The position numbers and the translations under genes were made by a program. DNA of 64,000 nucleotides, from NCBI GenBank assembly GCA_020638835.1, contig JACKHV010000004.1, forward strand, positions 186,001-250,000. The letters run 5' to 3'. How positions within the stretch are numbered: the first letter of the stretch is position 1; each line of letters starts with the position of its first letter. The stretch comes from Planctomycetota bacterium (GTDB lineage: Bacteria > Planctomycetota > UBA1135 > GCA-002686595). The notes beneath the pieces were generated by a model. It saw only the letters and a list, made by a program, of their open reading frames with translations. It was not told the origin of the DNA and searched no databases. This document shows positions 48,394 to 56,818 of this stretch, one piece after another.

Positions 48394-50499
48394 CTAGTTC
48401 TCCATCTTCACGACCGCGGCGGTCTCCACCGCACGCGCCGGAACCACTTCGTTGTAGGAGAGCACCGCCACCTTCGGCAGCGAGGCGCGCACCAGTTCGT
48501 TGAGGAAACGCCGCACGTTCGAGCGAACGAGCAGCACGACGTCCTTGCCACCCTGAGTCGCTTGGGAGATCGAGTCCCCGATGCGCTCCATGAGCTGTTG
48601 CAAGTAGGCGGGGCCGACCGAGCCGTGCTCGGTCTCGACGCCGGTTCCGACGGCCGAAGCGAGGCGGCCCTCGATCTCCGGGTCGAGCGTGACCGCGTGC
48701 ACGCGGCCTTCCTTGTCGGCGTACATCTCGCACAGCGCGCGACCGAGGCGCTGGCGCACCAGCTCCGTCAAGGTCTCCGCGTCCTTCGTGCGGTGGACGT
48801 TGTCGGCGAGCACTTCGAGGATCGCGGGCATGTTGCGCACGGGCACGCTCTCGCGGAGCAGGTTGCGCAGCACCTTCTGGATCTCTCCGAAGCCCATCTT
48901 GTCGGGCACGAGTTCCTCGACGACGGCGGGCGCGATCTTCTTCGCGCTCTCGACGAGCTCCTTCACGTCGTCGCGGTTCAGGATGTCCGCGATGTTGCCG
49001 CGCAGCGTCTCCGAAAGGTGCGTGACGAGCACGCTCGTCGGGTCGATGACCGTGTAACCGAGCAGCTCGGCCTCGTCGCGCAGACCGCTCTGGATCCACC
49101 ACGCCGGCAGTCCGAAAGCGGGATCCGTCGTCTCTTCGCCCTCGACGCGGCCGCTGGCCGTGCCGGAGTCCATCGCGAGGAAGCGACCGGGTTCGATCGT
49201 GCCGCGCGTGACTTCCTGGCCGCCGATCAGCACGCGGTAGGCGTTCGGCGCGAGGCGGATGTTGTCCTTGATGCGCACCGGCGGGAGCACGAGCCCATCG
49301 TTCAGCGCGAAGCGCCGGCGCAGCTGTGCGATGTGGTCGAGGATGCCCGCGCCGTTCTCGTCCTTGACGAGCGGAATGAGGCGGTAGCCGATCTCGAGGC
49401 TCACGCGATCGACGTGCAGCAGCCCTTCGATCGGGTCCTCGGTGTTCGTGCGCTCCGCGGCGGCCTCGGCTTCCGCGCGCTCCGTGGCGACGCGCTCCGC
49501 CGTCTCCTCCGCGGTCTCGGCGCCGCGCGTCGCGTTCCAGACGATCATCAGGACCGTCGCGAGGATGAAGAACGGCAGGCGCGGCATGCCGGGGAGCAGT
49601 CCGACGAGGAACATCATCCCCGCCGCGATCAGCGTCGCCTTCGGACGCGAGCCCATCTGCCCCATCAGGTTCGTGCCCAGGCTCTCCGTGCTGCTGTTCT
49701 TGGTGATCAGCACCGCGGCGGCCGTCGAGACGAAGAGCGCGGGGATCTGGCTGACGAGACCGTCGCCGATGGTCAGCTTGGAGTAGGTCTCCGCCGCCGT
49801 CGACATGTCCATCCCCGCGAGGCTGGCGATCGTGATGCCGCCGACCAGGTTGAGCGCGGTGATGATCAAGCCCGCCACGGCGTCGCCGCGCACGAACTTC
49901 GACGCACCGTCCATCGCGCCGTAGAACTCGGCCTCGGTGGCGACGCTGATGCGCCGCGCCTTGGCTTCGCTCGCGTCGATCAAGCCGCCGTTCAGGTCGG
50001 CGTCGATCGCCATCTGCTTGCCGGGCATCGCGTCGAGCACGAAGCGCGCCGCGACTTCACTGATCCGCGTCGAGCCCTTCGTGATGACGACGAACTGGAT
50101 GATGATCAGGATCAGGAACACGACGAGGCCGACGGTGATGTTGTCGCCGACGACGTACTCGCCGAAGGTCGTGATGATGCTGCCGGCCTTGCCACCGGAG
50201 AGGATCAGGCGCGTGGACGCGACGTTCAGGCCCAGGCGGAACAAGGTCGCGAACAGCAGGATGCTGGGGAAGGTCGAGACCTCGTGCGCCGCGCGGGCGT
50301 TCAAGGTGACCATCAGGAGCAGCATCGAGATGGTGATGTTCGTCGCCAGCAGGATGTCGAGCAGGTGCGGCGAGACCGGCGTGATCAGCGTGACGAGCAA
50401 GCCCATCACGCCGACGCCCATGATCCAGTCGGCGTACTTCGCGAGGAACTCGCCGAAGCGCTGCGTGGGAGCTGCGTGGTTGTCGTTCATGGTCGCCAT
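48394..50499 (-). CDS. flhA: FlhA, flagellar export gate protein
   Basis: 701 residues. ATG 50499 is taken, with ATG 50490 as alternative. Eight membrane helices in the first ~330 residues, with the FHIPEP-region signature LLFATLFRLGLNVASTRLIL, VITKGSTRISEVAARFVLDAMPGKQMAIDADLNGGLI and RGDAVAGLIITALNLVGG. The cytoplasmic domain (about 350-701) includes the C-terminal nonamer-ring region. It energises and selects export substrates together with FlhB, FliP, FliQ and FliR. Confidence 0.97.
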   Translation of the reverse strand: MATMNDNHAAPTQRFGEFLAKYADWIMGVGVMGLLVTLITPVSPHLLDILLATNITISMLLLMVTLNARAAHEVSTFPSILLFATLFRLGLNVASTRLILSGGKAGSIITTFGEYVVGDNITVGLVVFLILIIIQFVVITKGSTRISEVAARFVLDAMPGKQMAIDADLNGGLIDASEAKARRISVATEAEFYGAMDGASKFVRGDAVAGLIITALNLVGGITIASLAGMDMSTAAETYSKLTIGDGLVSQIPALFVSTAAAVLITKNSSTESLGTNLMGQMGSRPKATLIAAGMMFLVGLLPGMPRLPFFILATVLMIVWNATRGAETAEETAERVATERAEAEAAAERTNTEDPIEGLLHVDRVSLEIGYRLIPLVKDENGAGILDHIAQLRRRFALNDGLVLPPVRIKDNIRLAPNAYRVLIGGQEVTRGTIEPGRFLAMDSGTASGRVEGEETTDPAFGLPAWWIQSGLRDEAELLGYTVIDPTSVLVTHLSETLRGNIADILNRDDVKELVESAKKIAPAVVEELVPDKMGFGEIQKVLRNLLRESVPVRNMPAILEVLADNVHRTKDAETLTELVRQRLGRALCEMYADKEGRVHAVTLDPEIEGRLASAVGTGVETEHGSVGPAYLQQLMERIGDSISQATQGGKDVVLLVRSNVRRFLNELVRASLPKVAVLSYNEVVPARAVETAAVVKMEN

Positions 50500-50512
50500 G
50501 TTTCCCCGGCCG

Positions 50513-51610
50513 CTAGACCGCGGCGGCGGCGCGCGTTCCTTGGACGCGGTAGACGTACGCCAGCACGCCGGCGACGGCTTCGAAGAACTGCTCGGGAATC
50601 GCCTCGCCGATCTCGACCTGCGCGTGCAGCGCGCGAGCGAGCGGGACGTCCTCGAACAGGACCACGCCGTTCTCGCGCGCGATCTCCTTGATCTTCTGGG
50701 CGACGTGATCGACGCCCTTCGCGACGACGACGGGAGCGTTGCCGCCGTCCGTGTCGCGGTCGTACTTCAGCGCGACGGCGAAGTGCGTCGGGTTCGTCAC
50801 GACGACGGTCGCCTCGGGCACCTCGGCCATCATCCGACGGCTCGCCATCTCGCGCTGCACCTGACGGATGCGTGCCTTGATGTGCGGATCGCCCTCGATG
50901 TTCTTCTGCTCCTCGCGCACTTCCTGCTTCGTCATGCGCAGGTCCTTGCCGTGCTGGAAGCGCTGGAAGAGCATGTCGACGAGGCCGAGCGCGAGGATCG
51001 CGACCAGGGCCGCGATCGAGGCCTTCGAGACGACCGCGCCGATGCCGGCGAGCACGGGTTCCAGCTCCGACTGCTCGAAGCCGGTGATGTTCGCGATCTC
51101 GCCCGAGGCGACGATCACCATGACCACGCCGATCAGTCCGATCTTCCCGACGGCGAGCCCCGTGCGCACGACGGCGCGCATCGAGAACATCTTCTCGAGG
51201 CCCTTGACCGGGTTGATCTTGCCCGGATTCAGCTCGACGGCCTTCGGCGAGATCTTGAACCCCACCTGCCCGTAGGCGACGAGCAGGCCGATCAGGAAGA
51301 GCGGGACGGCGAAGTAGGCGACGCCTTCCAGCGCGCTCATGCCGTCCGCGTTGATCAACGCCGCCGCGTTCGCGATGTCGAGCTCCGACGTGCCCTGCAC
51401 GCCGAGCGCGAGCAACGAGTCGGAGACGAGGTTGCCGAGCCCCGAGATCACCGCGCCTCCGCCGACGAGCACGACGCCGAGTCCGGCGAGCAACATCCCC
51501 GCGGCCGTGAACTCCTGCGAGAACGCCACTTGGCCCTTCTCGCGAGCTTCTTCGCGCCGCCGCGGGCTGGCTTCTTCTGTCTTGTCCTGATCGTTCTGTT
51601 CGTCGGCCAC
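50513..51610 (-). CDS. flhB: FlhB, export specificity switch protein
   Basis: 365 residues, GTG start at 51610, 4 bases after fliR. The N-terminus has DKTEEASPRRREEAREKGQVAFSQEF as in the family. Four membrane helices (about 30-215) follow, then the autocleavage motif VVVTNPTHFAVALKYDRD (cleavage between N and P). The C-terminal part is PVVVAKGVDHVAQKIKEIARENGVVLFEDVPLARALH. Cleavage switches export from rod/hook to filament proteins. Confidence 0.96.
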   Translation of the reverse strand: MADEQNDQDKTEEASPRRREEAREKGQVAFSQEFTAAGMLLAGLGVVLVGGGAVISGLGNLVSDSLLALGVQGTSELDIANAAALINADGMSALEGVAYFAVPLFLIGLLVAYGQVGFKISPKAVELNPGKINPVKGLEKMFSMRAVVRTGLAVGKIGLIGVVMVIVASGEIANITGFEQSELEPVLAGIGAVVSKASIAALVAILALGLVDMLFQRFQHGKDLRMTKQEVREEQKNIEGDPHIKARIRQVQREMASRRMMAEVPEATVVVTNPTHFAVALKYDRDTDGGNAPVVVAKGVDHVAQKIKEIARENGVVLFEDVPLARALHAQVEIGEAIPEQFFEAVAGVLAYVYRVQGTRAAAAV

Positions 51611-51614
51611 GGGT

Positions 51615-52394
51615 TCAGCCTCCGATCACGTTCAGGCCGGCGTCGAGGCCGGACATCAAGCTGTGGTACAGGCCGTTCATGGCGGGTGCCACGAGCGGGG
51701 CGAAGAGCAACATCGCTCCCAGCGCGACGGCGATGCGCAGGGTGAAGCCGACCTCGAGCACGTTCAGCTGCGGCACGACGCGCGCGAGGAGTCCGATCAG
51801 CACGCTGACGAGCAGCAGCAGCACCATGACGGGCGCGGCGAAGACCACGCCCGCCTTGAACATCTGCGTCATGAAGGTCTGCAGCAGCACGGAGGTTTCC
51901 GCGCTGAAGTCGAGCGCTCCGACGGGCGCGCGGCCGAACGACTCGCCCAGCGCGCGAAGCAGCCAGTGGTGCCCGTCGACGGCCAGCAGACCGATGAAGA
52001 AGAGCACCTCGTAGAAGCGCGTGATGAGCGGCGTGCGCAAGCCCGTCGCCGGGTCGACGACCGCGGCCATCGTGAACGCCATCTCGTGACCGATCAGCTC
52101 GCCGCAGACGCGCACCGCGAGCACGACGAGGTGCGCGATGAAGGCCAGGAACAGGCCGAGCAACACCTCGCGCAGGCACAGCAGGCCGTACTCGAAGGCC
52201 GGAACATCGCCGGTGAGGTCGTGTCCGGTCGCGAGGAAGAGCGCGATCGAGACGCCGAAGATCAACGCGACGCGATAGCCCGTGAAGCTCGCACCATCAC
52301 CCAAGAGCGGCGCGCCCAGCACGAGCGCGCTGGTCCGCACCATGTACAGGCCGAACGCGGCCAGGGTTCCGATCTCGGGGAGGGCGAATTCCAT
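51615..52394 (-). CDS. fliR: FliR, flagellar export gate protein
   Basis: 259 residues with about six hydrophobic segments. FLAFIAHLVVLAVRVCGELIGHEMAFTMAAVVDPATG is the family's most conserved segment. The C-terminal half contains VMVLLLLVSVLIGLLARVVPQLNVLEVGFTLRIAVALG, matching the PQ(m)N(v)f..gfp.ki..G pattern. Genes on both sides are 3-4 bases away. Confidence 0.95.
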   Translation of the reverse strand: MEFALPEIGTLAAFGLYMVRTSALVLGAPLLGDGASFTGYRVALIFGVSIALFLATGHDLTGDVPAFEYGLLCLREVLLGLFLAFIAHLVVLAVRVCGELIGHEMAFTMAAVVDPATGLRTPLITRFYEVLFFIGLLAVDGHHWLLRALGESFGRAPVGALDFSAETSVLLQTFMTQMFKAGVVFAAPVMVLLLLVSVLIGLLARVVPQLNVLEVGFTLRIAVALGAMLLFAPLVAPAMNGLYHSLMSGLDAGLNVIGG

Positions 52395-52397
52395 CGG

Positions 52398-52676
52398 TCA
52401 GGAGAGTCCGAAGGCCGGGAGCTTGGACATGATCTCGATCGTGTAGTCCTGCAGGAGCTGCAGGGCGGGCGCGAGCAGCAGCAGCGTCACGAGCATGACC
52501 GCGAACATCTTCGGGATCAGGCTCATGGTCTGTTCCTGCACCGAAGTGAGCGCCTGGAACAGGCTCACCGCGAGGCCCACGATCAAGCCGACAATCAACA
52601 CGGGTCCCGCGAGCAGGATCGTGGTGATCAGCAGGTCGCGCGCGAGGTCGGTGATCTGGAGCTCGATGTCGGTCAT
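52398..52676 (-). CDS. fliQ: FliQ, flagellar export gate protein
   Basis: 92 residues, two membrane helices. LLITTILLAGPVLIVGLIVGLAVSLFQALTSVQEQTMSLIPKMFAVM is the FliQ/SctS signature with the conserved Q-x-x-T-x-x-x-x-Q-E-Q-T-x-x-x-x-P-K pattern. It lies 22 bases after fliP. Confidence 0.96.
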   Translation of the reverse strand: MTDIELQITDLARDLLITTILLAGPVLIVGLIVGLAVSLFQALTSVQEQTMSLIPKMFAVMLVTLLLLAPALQLLQDYTIEIMSKLPAFGLS

Positions 52677-52698
52677 CGCCGTTTTCCTTTCGCGTCCG

Positions 52699-53526
52699 TC
52701 AGCCGACGGGGATGAACGAGGACACGACCGAGTGGCAGACGAGGTGCCAACCGTCCACGAGCACGAAGACGAGGATCTTGAACGGCGTCGAGATCATCAC
52801 CGGCGGCAACATGAACATGCCCATCGACAGCAAGATGCTGGAGACGACGAGGTCGATGACGAGGAAGGGCAGGAAGAGCAGGAAGCCCATCTGGAAGGCG
52901 GTCTTCAGTTCGCTCAGCACGAAGGCCGGAACGACGACCGAGAAGGGCAGCTCGCCAGCTTCGTCGACTTCGCCCTCGAACTTGCTCATCTCGGCGAAGA
53001 GCGCGAGCTCGGACTCGCGAGTGTTCGCGACGAGGAAGCTGCGCATCTCGGTCCACGCGACCTCGGCCGCCGCGCCGGACTCGAGCTGGCCCGCCTTGTA
53101 AGGCTGGTACGCCTGCTCGTAGATGCGCTCGCCGACCGGCGCCATCACGAAGGTCGTCAAGAACAGCGCGAGCCCGATGATGACCGGGTTCGGCGGCAGC
53201 TCGTTGACGGACAGCGCGCGGCGCACGAACGAGAGCACGATGACGATCCGCGTGAAGCTCGTGATCGAGATCAACACGGCCGGCAGCAGCGAGAGCACCG
53301 TCAGCAGGACGGCGATCTCGATCGCGGTCGACAGGCGCCCCTCTTCGGCGGCCCCTTCGCCCTCGAGAGCGGCCGCGTCGTCGGCCTGCGCCTCGGCGTT
53401 CGACACGAGCTCGCTCATCAGCGGCGAGAATGCGGGAAGGCCCTCACCGGCTTGCGCGCCGGCGAGGTTCGGAATCAGGCAGAACACGAGCAACAGGCTC
53501 GCGATCCGCAGCAGCGGGCGCGTCAT
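52699..53526 (-). CDS. fliP: FliP, flagellar export gate protein
   Basis: 275 residues from ATG 53526; a GTG at 53529 overlapping the fliO stop (GTGA) is an equally good start. A cleavable signal peptide (MTRPLLRIASLLLVFCLIPNLAGA) is usual for FliP. An acidic linker (about 45-65) follows. The core has LLTVLSLLPAVLISITSFTRIVIVLSFVRRALS, PPNPVIIGLALFLTTFVMAPV, VPAFVLSELKTAFQMGFLLFLPFLVIDLVVSSILLSMGMFMLPPVMISTPFKILVFVLVDGWHL. Strongly conserved throughout. Confidence 0.97.
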   Translation of the reverse strand: MTRPLLRIASLLLVFCLIPNLAGAQAGEGLPAFSPLMSELVSNAEAQADDAAALEGEGAAEEGRLSTAIEIAVLLTVLSLLPAVLISITSFTRIVIVLSFVRRALSVNELPPNPVIIGLALFLTTFVMAPVGERIYEQAYQPYKAGQLESGAAAEVAWTEMRSFLVANTRESELALFAEMSKFEGEVDEAGELPFSVVVPAFVLSELKTAFQMGFLLFLPFLVIDLVVSSILLSMGMFMLPPVMISTPFKILVFVLVDGWHLVCHSVVSSFIPVG

Positions 53527-54233
53527 CACCCCATCACCCCTTCGAGCCCAAGGCTCGTCAGCGGGGCGGCGGGCGCAGCTTGCGGGCGCGGCTTGCGCCG
53601 TACTCGGGGTTCCGGAGCGGAGTCCACTTGCGCGGCGGCGACGCGTCGCTTGGGCTTCTTCGCGGGCGCGGCGGCGGGCGCCACAGCCTTGGCGACCGCG
53701 GGGCGCGCCGTTACGCGGCGCGTCTTCTGTGCGTCGACCTGCGACAGCAGCTGCGCCACCGTCGCCTCGCGCTTCGCTTCCGCTCGCAGCGGGCGGGGTC
53801 CGACGCCTTCGCGGGTCTTGGCGAGCGCTTGTTGCACGTGAGCCAGCGCGCGCTGGAAGGTCTGTTCGTCGGAAGGCTCGGCCGCGCCGGGCTGTTCGTC
53901 AGCACCGATCACCGGGTCGAGCTCGGCGATCGCAGTGACTTCCTTGTCACCGAGGCCGAGCGCGAAGGTGCGGTCGTAGCAGCGCACGACGGCGAGCCGT
54001 TGCTTGCCGCCGAGCGGGAGCACGTCGAGGATCTGCAGCGAGCGCTTGCCGGCGCGCACGCGCAGGTTGTTCGCCACGAGGCGCTTGAAGCCGTACGCGA
54101 GCCCCGCGATCGCGACGATCAGCACGATGCAGACCGTCAGGTAGCGCGAGAGGTCGGGGCCCTCCGTGCCGCCGAAGCGGGTGCCGCCTTCTTGGGCGAC
54201 GGGGAGCAGGGCGAGGCTGATGGTGTTCCACAT
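53526..54233 (-). CDS. fliO: FliO-like protein, first gene of the flagellar export operon
   Basis: 235 residues from ATG 54233. One membrane helix (about 29-48, YLTVCIVLIVAIAGLAYGFKRLV) is followed by RSLQILDVLPLGGKQRLAVVRCYDRTFALGLGDKEVTAIAEL, the FliO 'vl....lg....l.lv.v.....llg' core. A long Ala/Lys/Arg/Pro-rich tail (about 120-235) is unusual and probably disordered or nucleic-acid- or partner-binding. Position directly before fliP and behind the sigma54 promoter supports the name. Confidence 0.85.
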   Translation of the reverse strand: MWNTISLALLPVAQEGGTRFGGTEGPDLSRYLTVCIVLIVAIAGLAYGFKRLVANNLRVRAGKRSLQILDVLPLGGKQRLAVVRCYDRTFALGLGDKEVTAIAELDPVIGADEQPGAAEPSDEQTFQRALAHVQQALAKTREGVGPRPLRAEAKREATVAQLLSQVDAQKTRRVTARPAVAKAVAPAAAPAKKPKRRVAAAQVDSAPEPRVRRKPRPQAAPAAPLTSLGLEGVMG

Positions 54234-54259
54234 GGGCAGGTTCCTTCGTCGCCGGAAGA

Positions 54260-54275
54260 GCAACGCCTGTGCCAG
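54260..54275 (-). promoter_or_regulatory. consensus sigma54 promoter of the fliO operon
   Basis: Read on minus: C-TGGCAC-AGGCG-TTGC (54275 to 54260), with GG and GC exactly 10 bases apart. The expected start site is near 54249, giving a short leader before ATG 54233. Two palindromes that could bind the activator lie about 90-125 bases upstream of that start. Confidence 0.88.
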
Positions 54276-54337
54276 GCCCTGAATCGCCCCCGCGGCCCCC
54301 GCGAAGCCGCCTCCCCTCCCGCGCACGGGCCCCTGAC

Positions 54338-54374
54338 TGTCGAATTCCTCGACAGGCTGTCGAAGGCCGCGACA
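54338..54374. promoter_or_regulatory. pair of TGTCG-N7-CGACA palindromes, probable enhancer (activator) sites
   Basis: TGTCG at 54338-54342 with CGACA at 54350-54354, and TGTCG at 54358-54362 with CGACA at 54370-54374. The copies are exactly 20 bases apart, i.e. about two helical turns, as expected for cooperative binding of a Fis-type activator dimer. They lie between fliO and the divergent small gene. A near-identical site (62224-62240) precedes the other sigma54 promoter. Confidence 0.65.
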
Positions 54375-54430
54375 CCCTCCTCCAGCCCCGACCGGAAGAT
54401 TCCGACAGGCGGTGTGGAAGGAATCTCCCG

Positions 54431-54679
54431 ATGATCGAACCGACTGCCGCCCGCCCCCGAGACCTCGTGCACGAGGTGTCGAACTTCTTGACGATCTGCC
54501 TCACCACCGGCCGCCTCGCCGCCGAGGAGCGCGGTCCCCTGCCCGCCCCGGTCGCCCTTGAACAGATCCTGCAGAGGGCCGAAGAGCTGTGCCGTTGGAT
54601 CGAAGCTGCTCGCCCCGGCTTGCTGCGCGCGTCCGGCCCTTCCTCTGCGGCGAAGGCATCGTCGAGCACCTCGGCCTAG
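54431..54679 (+). CDS. small stand-alone histidine-kinase phosphoacceptor-like (DHp) protein
   Basis: 82 residues from ATG 54431 (GGAAGG lies at 54417-54422). RDLVHEVSNFLTICLTTGRLAAEERGPLPAPVALEQILQRAEELCRWIEAARPGLL resembles the first helix of HisKA domains, with His14 in the 'HExxNxLt' position and a second helix. There is no ATP-binding domain and the frame ends in a Ser/Ala tail. It is divergent from fliO with the palindromes between. It could be a phosphotransfer or dimerisation partner for the downstream signalling genes. Small size keeps confidence moderate. Confidence 0.5.
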   Translation: MIEPTAARPRDLVHEVSNFLTICLTTGRLAAEERGPLPAPVALEQILQRAEELCRWIEAARPGLLRASGPSSAAKASSSTSA

Positions 54680-54730
54680 ACTGCTGCCGCTCGACACACC
54701 GCCCGCCGGCCCCCAGCCCCAGCCTCATCG

Positions 54731-55426
54731 ATGATCACCCACCGCCCCTCCGCCGAGCGCGGCAGCGCCGACTACGGTTGGCTGAAAGCGCGCTACAGCT
54801 TCTCCTTCGCCCAGTACCACGACCCGCGCTGGATGGGCTTCTCCGACCTCCGCGTGATCAACCAGGACCGCATCGCTCCGGCGGGCGGCTTCGACACGCA
54901 CGGGCACCAGAACATGGAGATCGTGACCTACGTGCTCGAGGGTTCGCTCGAGCACAAGGACTCGATGGGCATGCGCGGCGTGCTGCGGCCCGGCGAGGTG
55001 CAGCTGATGTCCGCCGGCAGCGGCGTGCGCCACTCCGAGTTCAACGCGTCGCAGTCCGAACCGCTGCACCTCCTGCAGATGTGGATCCTGCCCGCGCAGG
55101 ACGGAACCGTGCCGAGCTATCAACAAGCGGACTTCGCCGAGCGCCTCGACGGTCGCTTGGCGCTGTGCGTCTCGCCCGACGGCGCCGAGGACTCGCTGCG
55201 CATCGGCCAGGACACGCGCATGTACGCCGGCCGTCCGCGCGAAGGGCAGTCGCTCGAGCTCGAGCTGCGCCCCGGACGCAAGGCGTGGGTGCACCTCGCC
55301 AAGGGCGCCATCGCGCTGAACGACCTGGAGCTCTTGGCCGGCGACGGCGCGGCGGTCGAGGACGAGTCCCGGCTCGTGATCGACGCGCGCAAGTCGAGCG
55401 ACCTCGTGATCTTCGACCTCGCCTGA
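54731..55426 (+). CDS. pirin family protein
   Basis: 231 residues. The N-terminal cupin has WLKARYSFSFAQYHDPRWMGFSDLRVINQDRIAPAGGFDTHGHQNMEIVTYVLEGSLEHKDSMG, which carries the metal ligands (the FDTHGHQNMEI His-His-Glu set) of pirin/quercetinase-like YhhW proteins. SAGSGVRHSEFNAS and LHLLQMWI follow as in the family. The C-terminal cupin is shorter. YhhW-type proteins can oxidise flavonoids; the natural role is unclear. Confidence 0.93.
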   Translation: MITHRPSAERGSADYGWLKARYSFSFAQYHDPRWMGFSDLRVINQDRIAPAGGFDTHGHQNMEIVTYVLEGSLEHKDSMGMRGVLRPGEVQLMSAGSGVRHSEFNASQSEPLHLLQMWILPAQDGTVPSYQQADFAERLDGRLALCVSPDGAEDSLRIGQDTRMYAGRPREGQSLELELRPGRKAWVHLAKGAIALNDLELLAGDGAAVEDESRLVIDARKSSDLVIFDLA

Positions 55427-55439
55427 CGGAGGCTCGACG

Positions 55440-56050
55440 ATGCGATCCAAGCCGACGCCCACCGACTTCTCCGTCGACGAGCTGATCACGCGGCGCTGGA
55501 GCCCGCGCGCCTTCACCGACGAGCCCGTCGACACGGAGGCGCTGCGGCGCTGCGGCGCTGCCTCGAAGCGGCGCGTTGGGCCGCGTCCTGCTTCAACGAA
55601 CAACCGTGGCGCTACCTCGTCGCGAACCGCTCCACCGATCCAGCGGGACACGCGCGTCTCGCGTCGTGCCTCGTCGAGTCGAACGCCGCGTGGGCCGCGA
55701 AGGCTCCCGTGCTGCTGCTAGGCTGTGCGCGCGAGACCTTCACGCACAACGACAAGCCCAACCGTCACGCAGGTCATGACCTCGGTCAGGCGACGGCGCA
55801 GTTCGCGCTGCAGGCCGGCGCGCTGGGGCTCGTGCTGCACCAGATGGCGGGCTTCGACGCCGCTCGCGCGCGCGAGGTGTGCGCGATCCCCGCCGGCTAC
55901 GAGCCGCTGGTGATGATCGCGCTCGGACACCAGGCCGAAGCCGCCGCCCTGCCCGACGCGCTCCGCCAACGCGAAGAGGCGCCGCGCGTGCGACGCCCCC
56001 AGGCGGAGTTCGTGTTCGGCGCGACCTTCGGGGACGCGCCGGTGTTCTAG
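55440..56050 (+). pseudogene. nitroreductase family gene, frameshifted by an 8-bp tandem duplication
   Basis: The frame from ATG 55440 reads VDELITRRWSPRAFTDEPVDTEALRRC and then loses homology. From 55559 the other frame continues LEAARWAASCFNEQPWRYLVANR and runs intact to the TAG at 56048-56050 (HDLGQATAQFALQAGALGLVLHQMAGFD; IPAGYEPLVMIALGHQ). At the break GCGGCGCT is present twice (55544-55551 and 55552-55559); removing one copy restores a full ~200-residue nitroreductase. No other lesion is seen. It is either a recent pseudogene, a slippage-switchable gene or a sequencing/assembly error. It follows the pirin gene by 13 bases. Confidence 0.85.
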
Positions 56051-56406
56051 CCGGCCACGTTGCAGGATCCGCCGGCGTCGTCGAGGCCGGCGAAGAGCTG
56101 CGTGCGGCGACCCGCGTTGCGCACGCGGTCGAGCAGGCTGGAGACGCGCTGCTTCTCGGCCTCGACGGCCTCGCGCGCGATCGCGTTGAGCTTGACGAGG
56201 TTCTCGAGCGCGGCGTGCACCTGCTCGCGCTCGGTCTCCGTCATGTTCTGTCGGTCCGCGGCGATGTCCTGGAACACGGCCTGGAGCGTCGAGCAGCGTT
56301 CGCGCAGGCGCGTGAAGTCGGCGGGATCGGAGCTCTCGTCCTGGATCTTGGTCAGGAGCTGCGACATCGCGGACTCGAGTTCCTTCAAGTCGTGGAAGCG
56401 CTGCAT
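56047..56406 (-). CDS. FliT/FlgN-like flagellar chaperone candidate
   Basis: 119 residues from ATG 56406, preceded by AAGGAGGAG. It is almost wholly helical (LKELESAMSQLLTKIQDESSDPADFTRLRERCSTLQAVFQDIAADRQNMTETEREQVHAALENLVKLNAIAREAVEAEKQRV) with no membrane segment. Size, helix content and position immediately after fliS fit FliT, the FliD chaperone, but FliT and FlgN sequences are too variable to name it firmly. Its stop overlaps that of the convergent nitroreductase pseudogene. Confidence 0.65.
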   Translation of the reverse strand: MQRFHDLKELESAMSQLLTKIQDESSDPADFTRLRERCSTLQAVFQDIAADRQNMTETEREQVHAALENLVKLNAIAREAVEAEKQRVSSLLDRVRNAGRRTQLFAGLDDAGGSCNVAG

Positions 56407-56426
56407 GCTGCTCCTCCTTGCGGCGG

Positions 56427-56804
56427 TCAAGCCTCCGCCCCCTCGATCTGCACCTGCTTCCACGCTTCGAGCAACGTCATCAGGACGTCCTGCGCTCCGT
56501 CGATGCGCTGCGGGTCGCGCTGGATGACGGCGTCGCCGAGTTCTTCGAGGCAGAAGCCGTACAGCCCGTCGAGGCTCGCGGCGACCTTCGGGTTCGCGGT
56601 GTGGTCGAGCGTGATGCGCAGCTCGGTGATGATGTCCTCCGACCTGCGGATCCACTCCACCTGCTCGCGGCTCGCCGTCTCGCAGGACTTCGCCTTGATG
56701 AGGAAGCGGATCGCGCCCTCGTAGAGCATGCGCAGGATCTTGACCGGAGGAGCGGTCTCGACCGCGGAGGCGAGGTAGGTGTCGGCGGCGTGGTTGGGGT
56801 TCAT
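56427..56804 (-). CDS. fliS: FliS, flagellin export chaperone
   Basis: 125 residues. TYLASAVETAPPVKILRMLYEGAIRFLIKAKSCE is the FliS N-terminal signature (Y...v.tasp..ll.mLydgai..l..a). IITELRITLDHTANPKVAASLDGLYGFCLEELGDAVIQRDPQRIDGAQDVLMTLLEAWKQV gives the rest of the helical bundle. It keeps flagellin unpolymerised before export. It lies 14 bases after fliD. Confidence 0.94.
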   Translation of the reverse strand: MNPNHAADTYLASAVETAPPVKILRMLYEGAIRFLIKAKSCETASREQVEWIRRSEDIITELRITLDHTANPKVAASLDGLYGFCLEELGDAVIQRDPQRIDGAQDVLMTLLEAWKQVQIEGAEA

Positions 56805-56818
56805 GGCGGCTCCGGGGA

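Noticed and set aside
52738..52760. TGGCAC-N5-CTGC on minus inside fliP, a sigma54-like match with correct spacing
   Set aside because: It lies within a strongly conserved coding stretch (GWHLVCH) near the 3' end of the gene, so codon constraint explains it; fliQ is already covered by the operon promoter.
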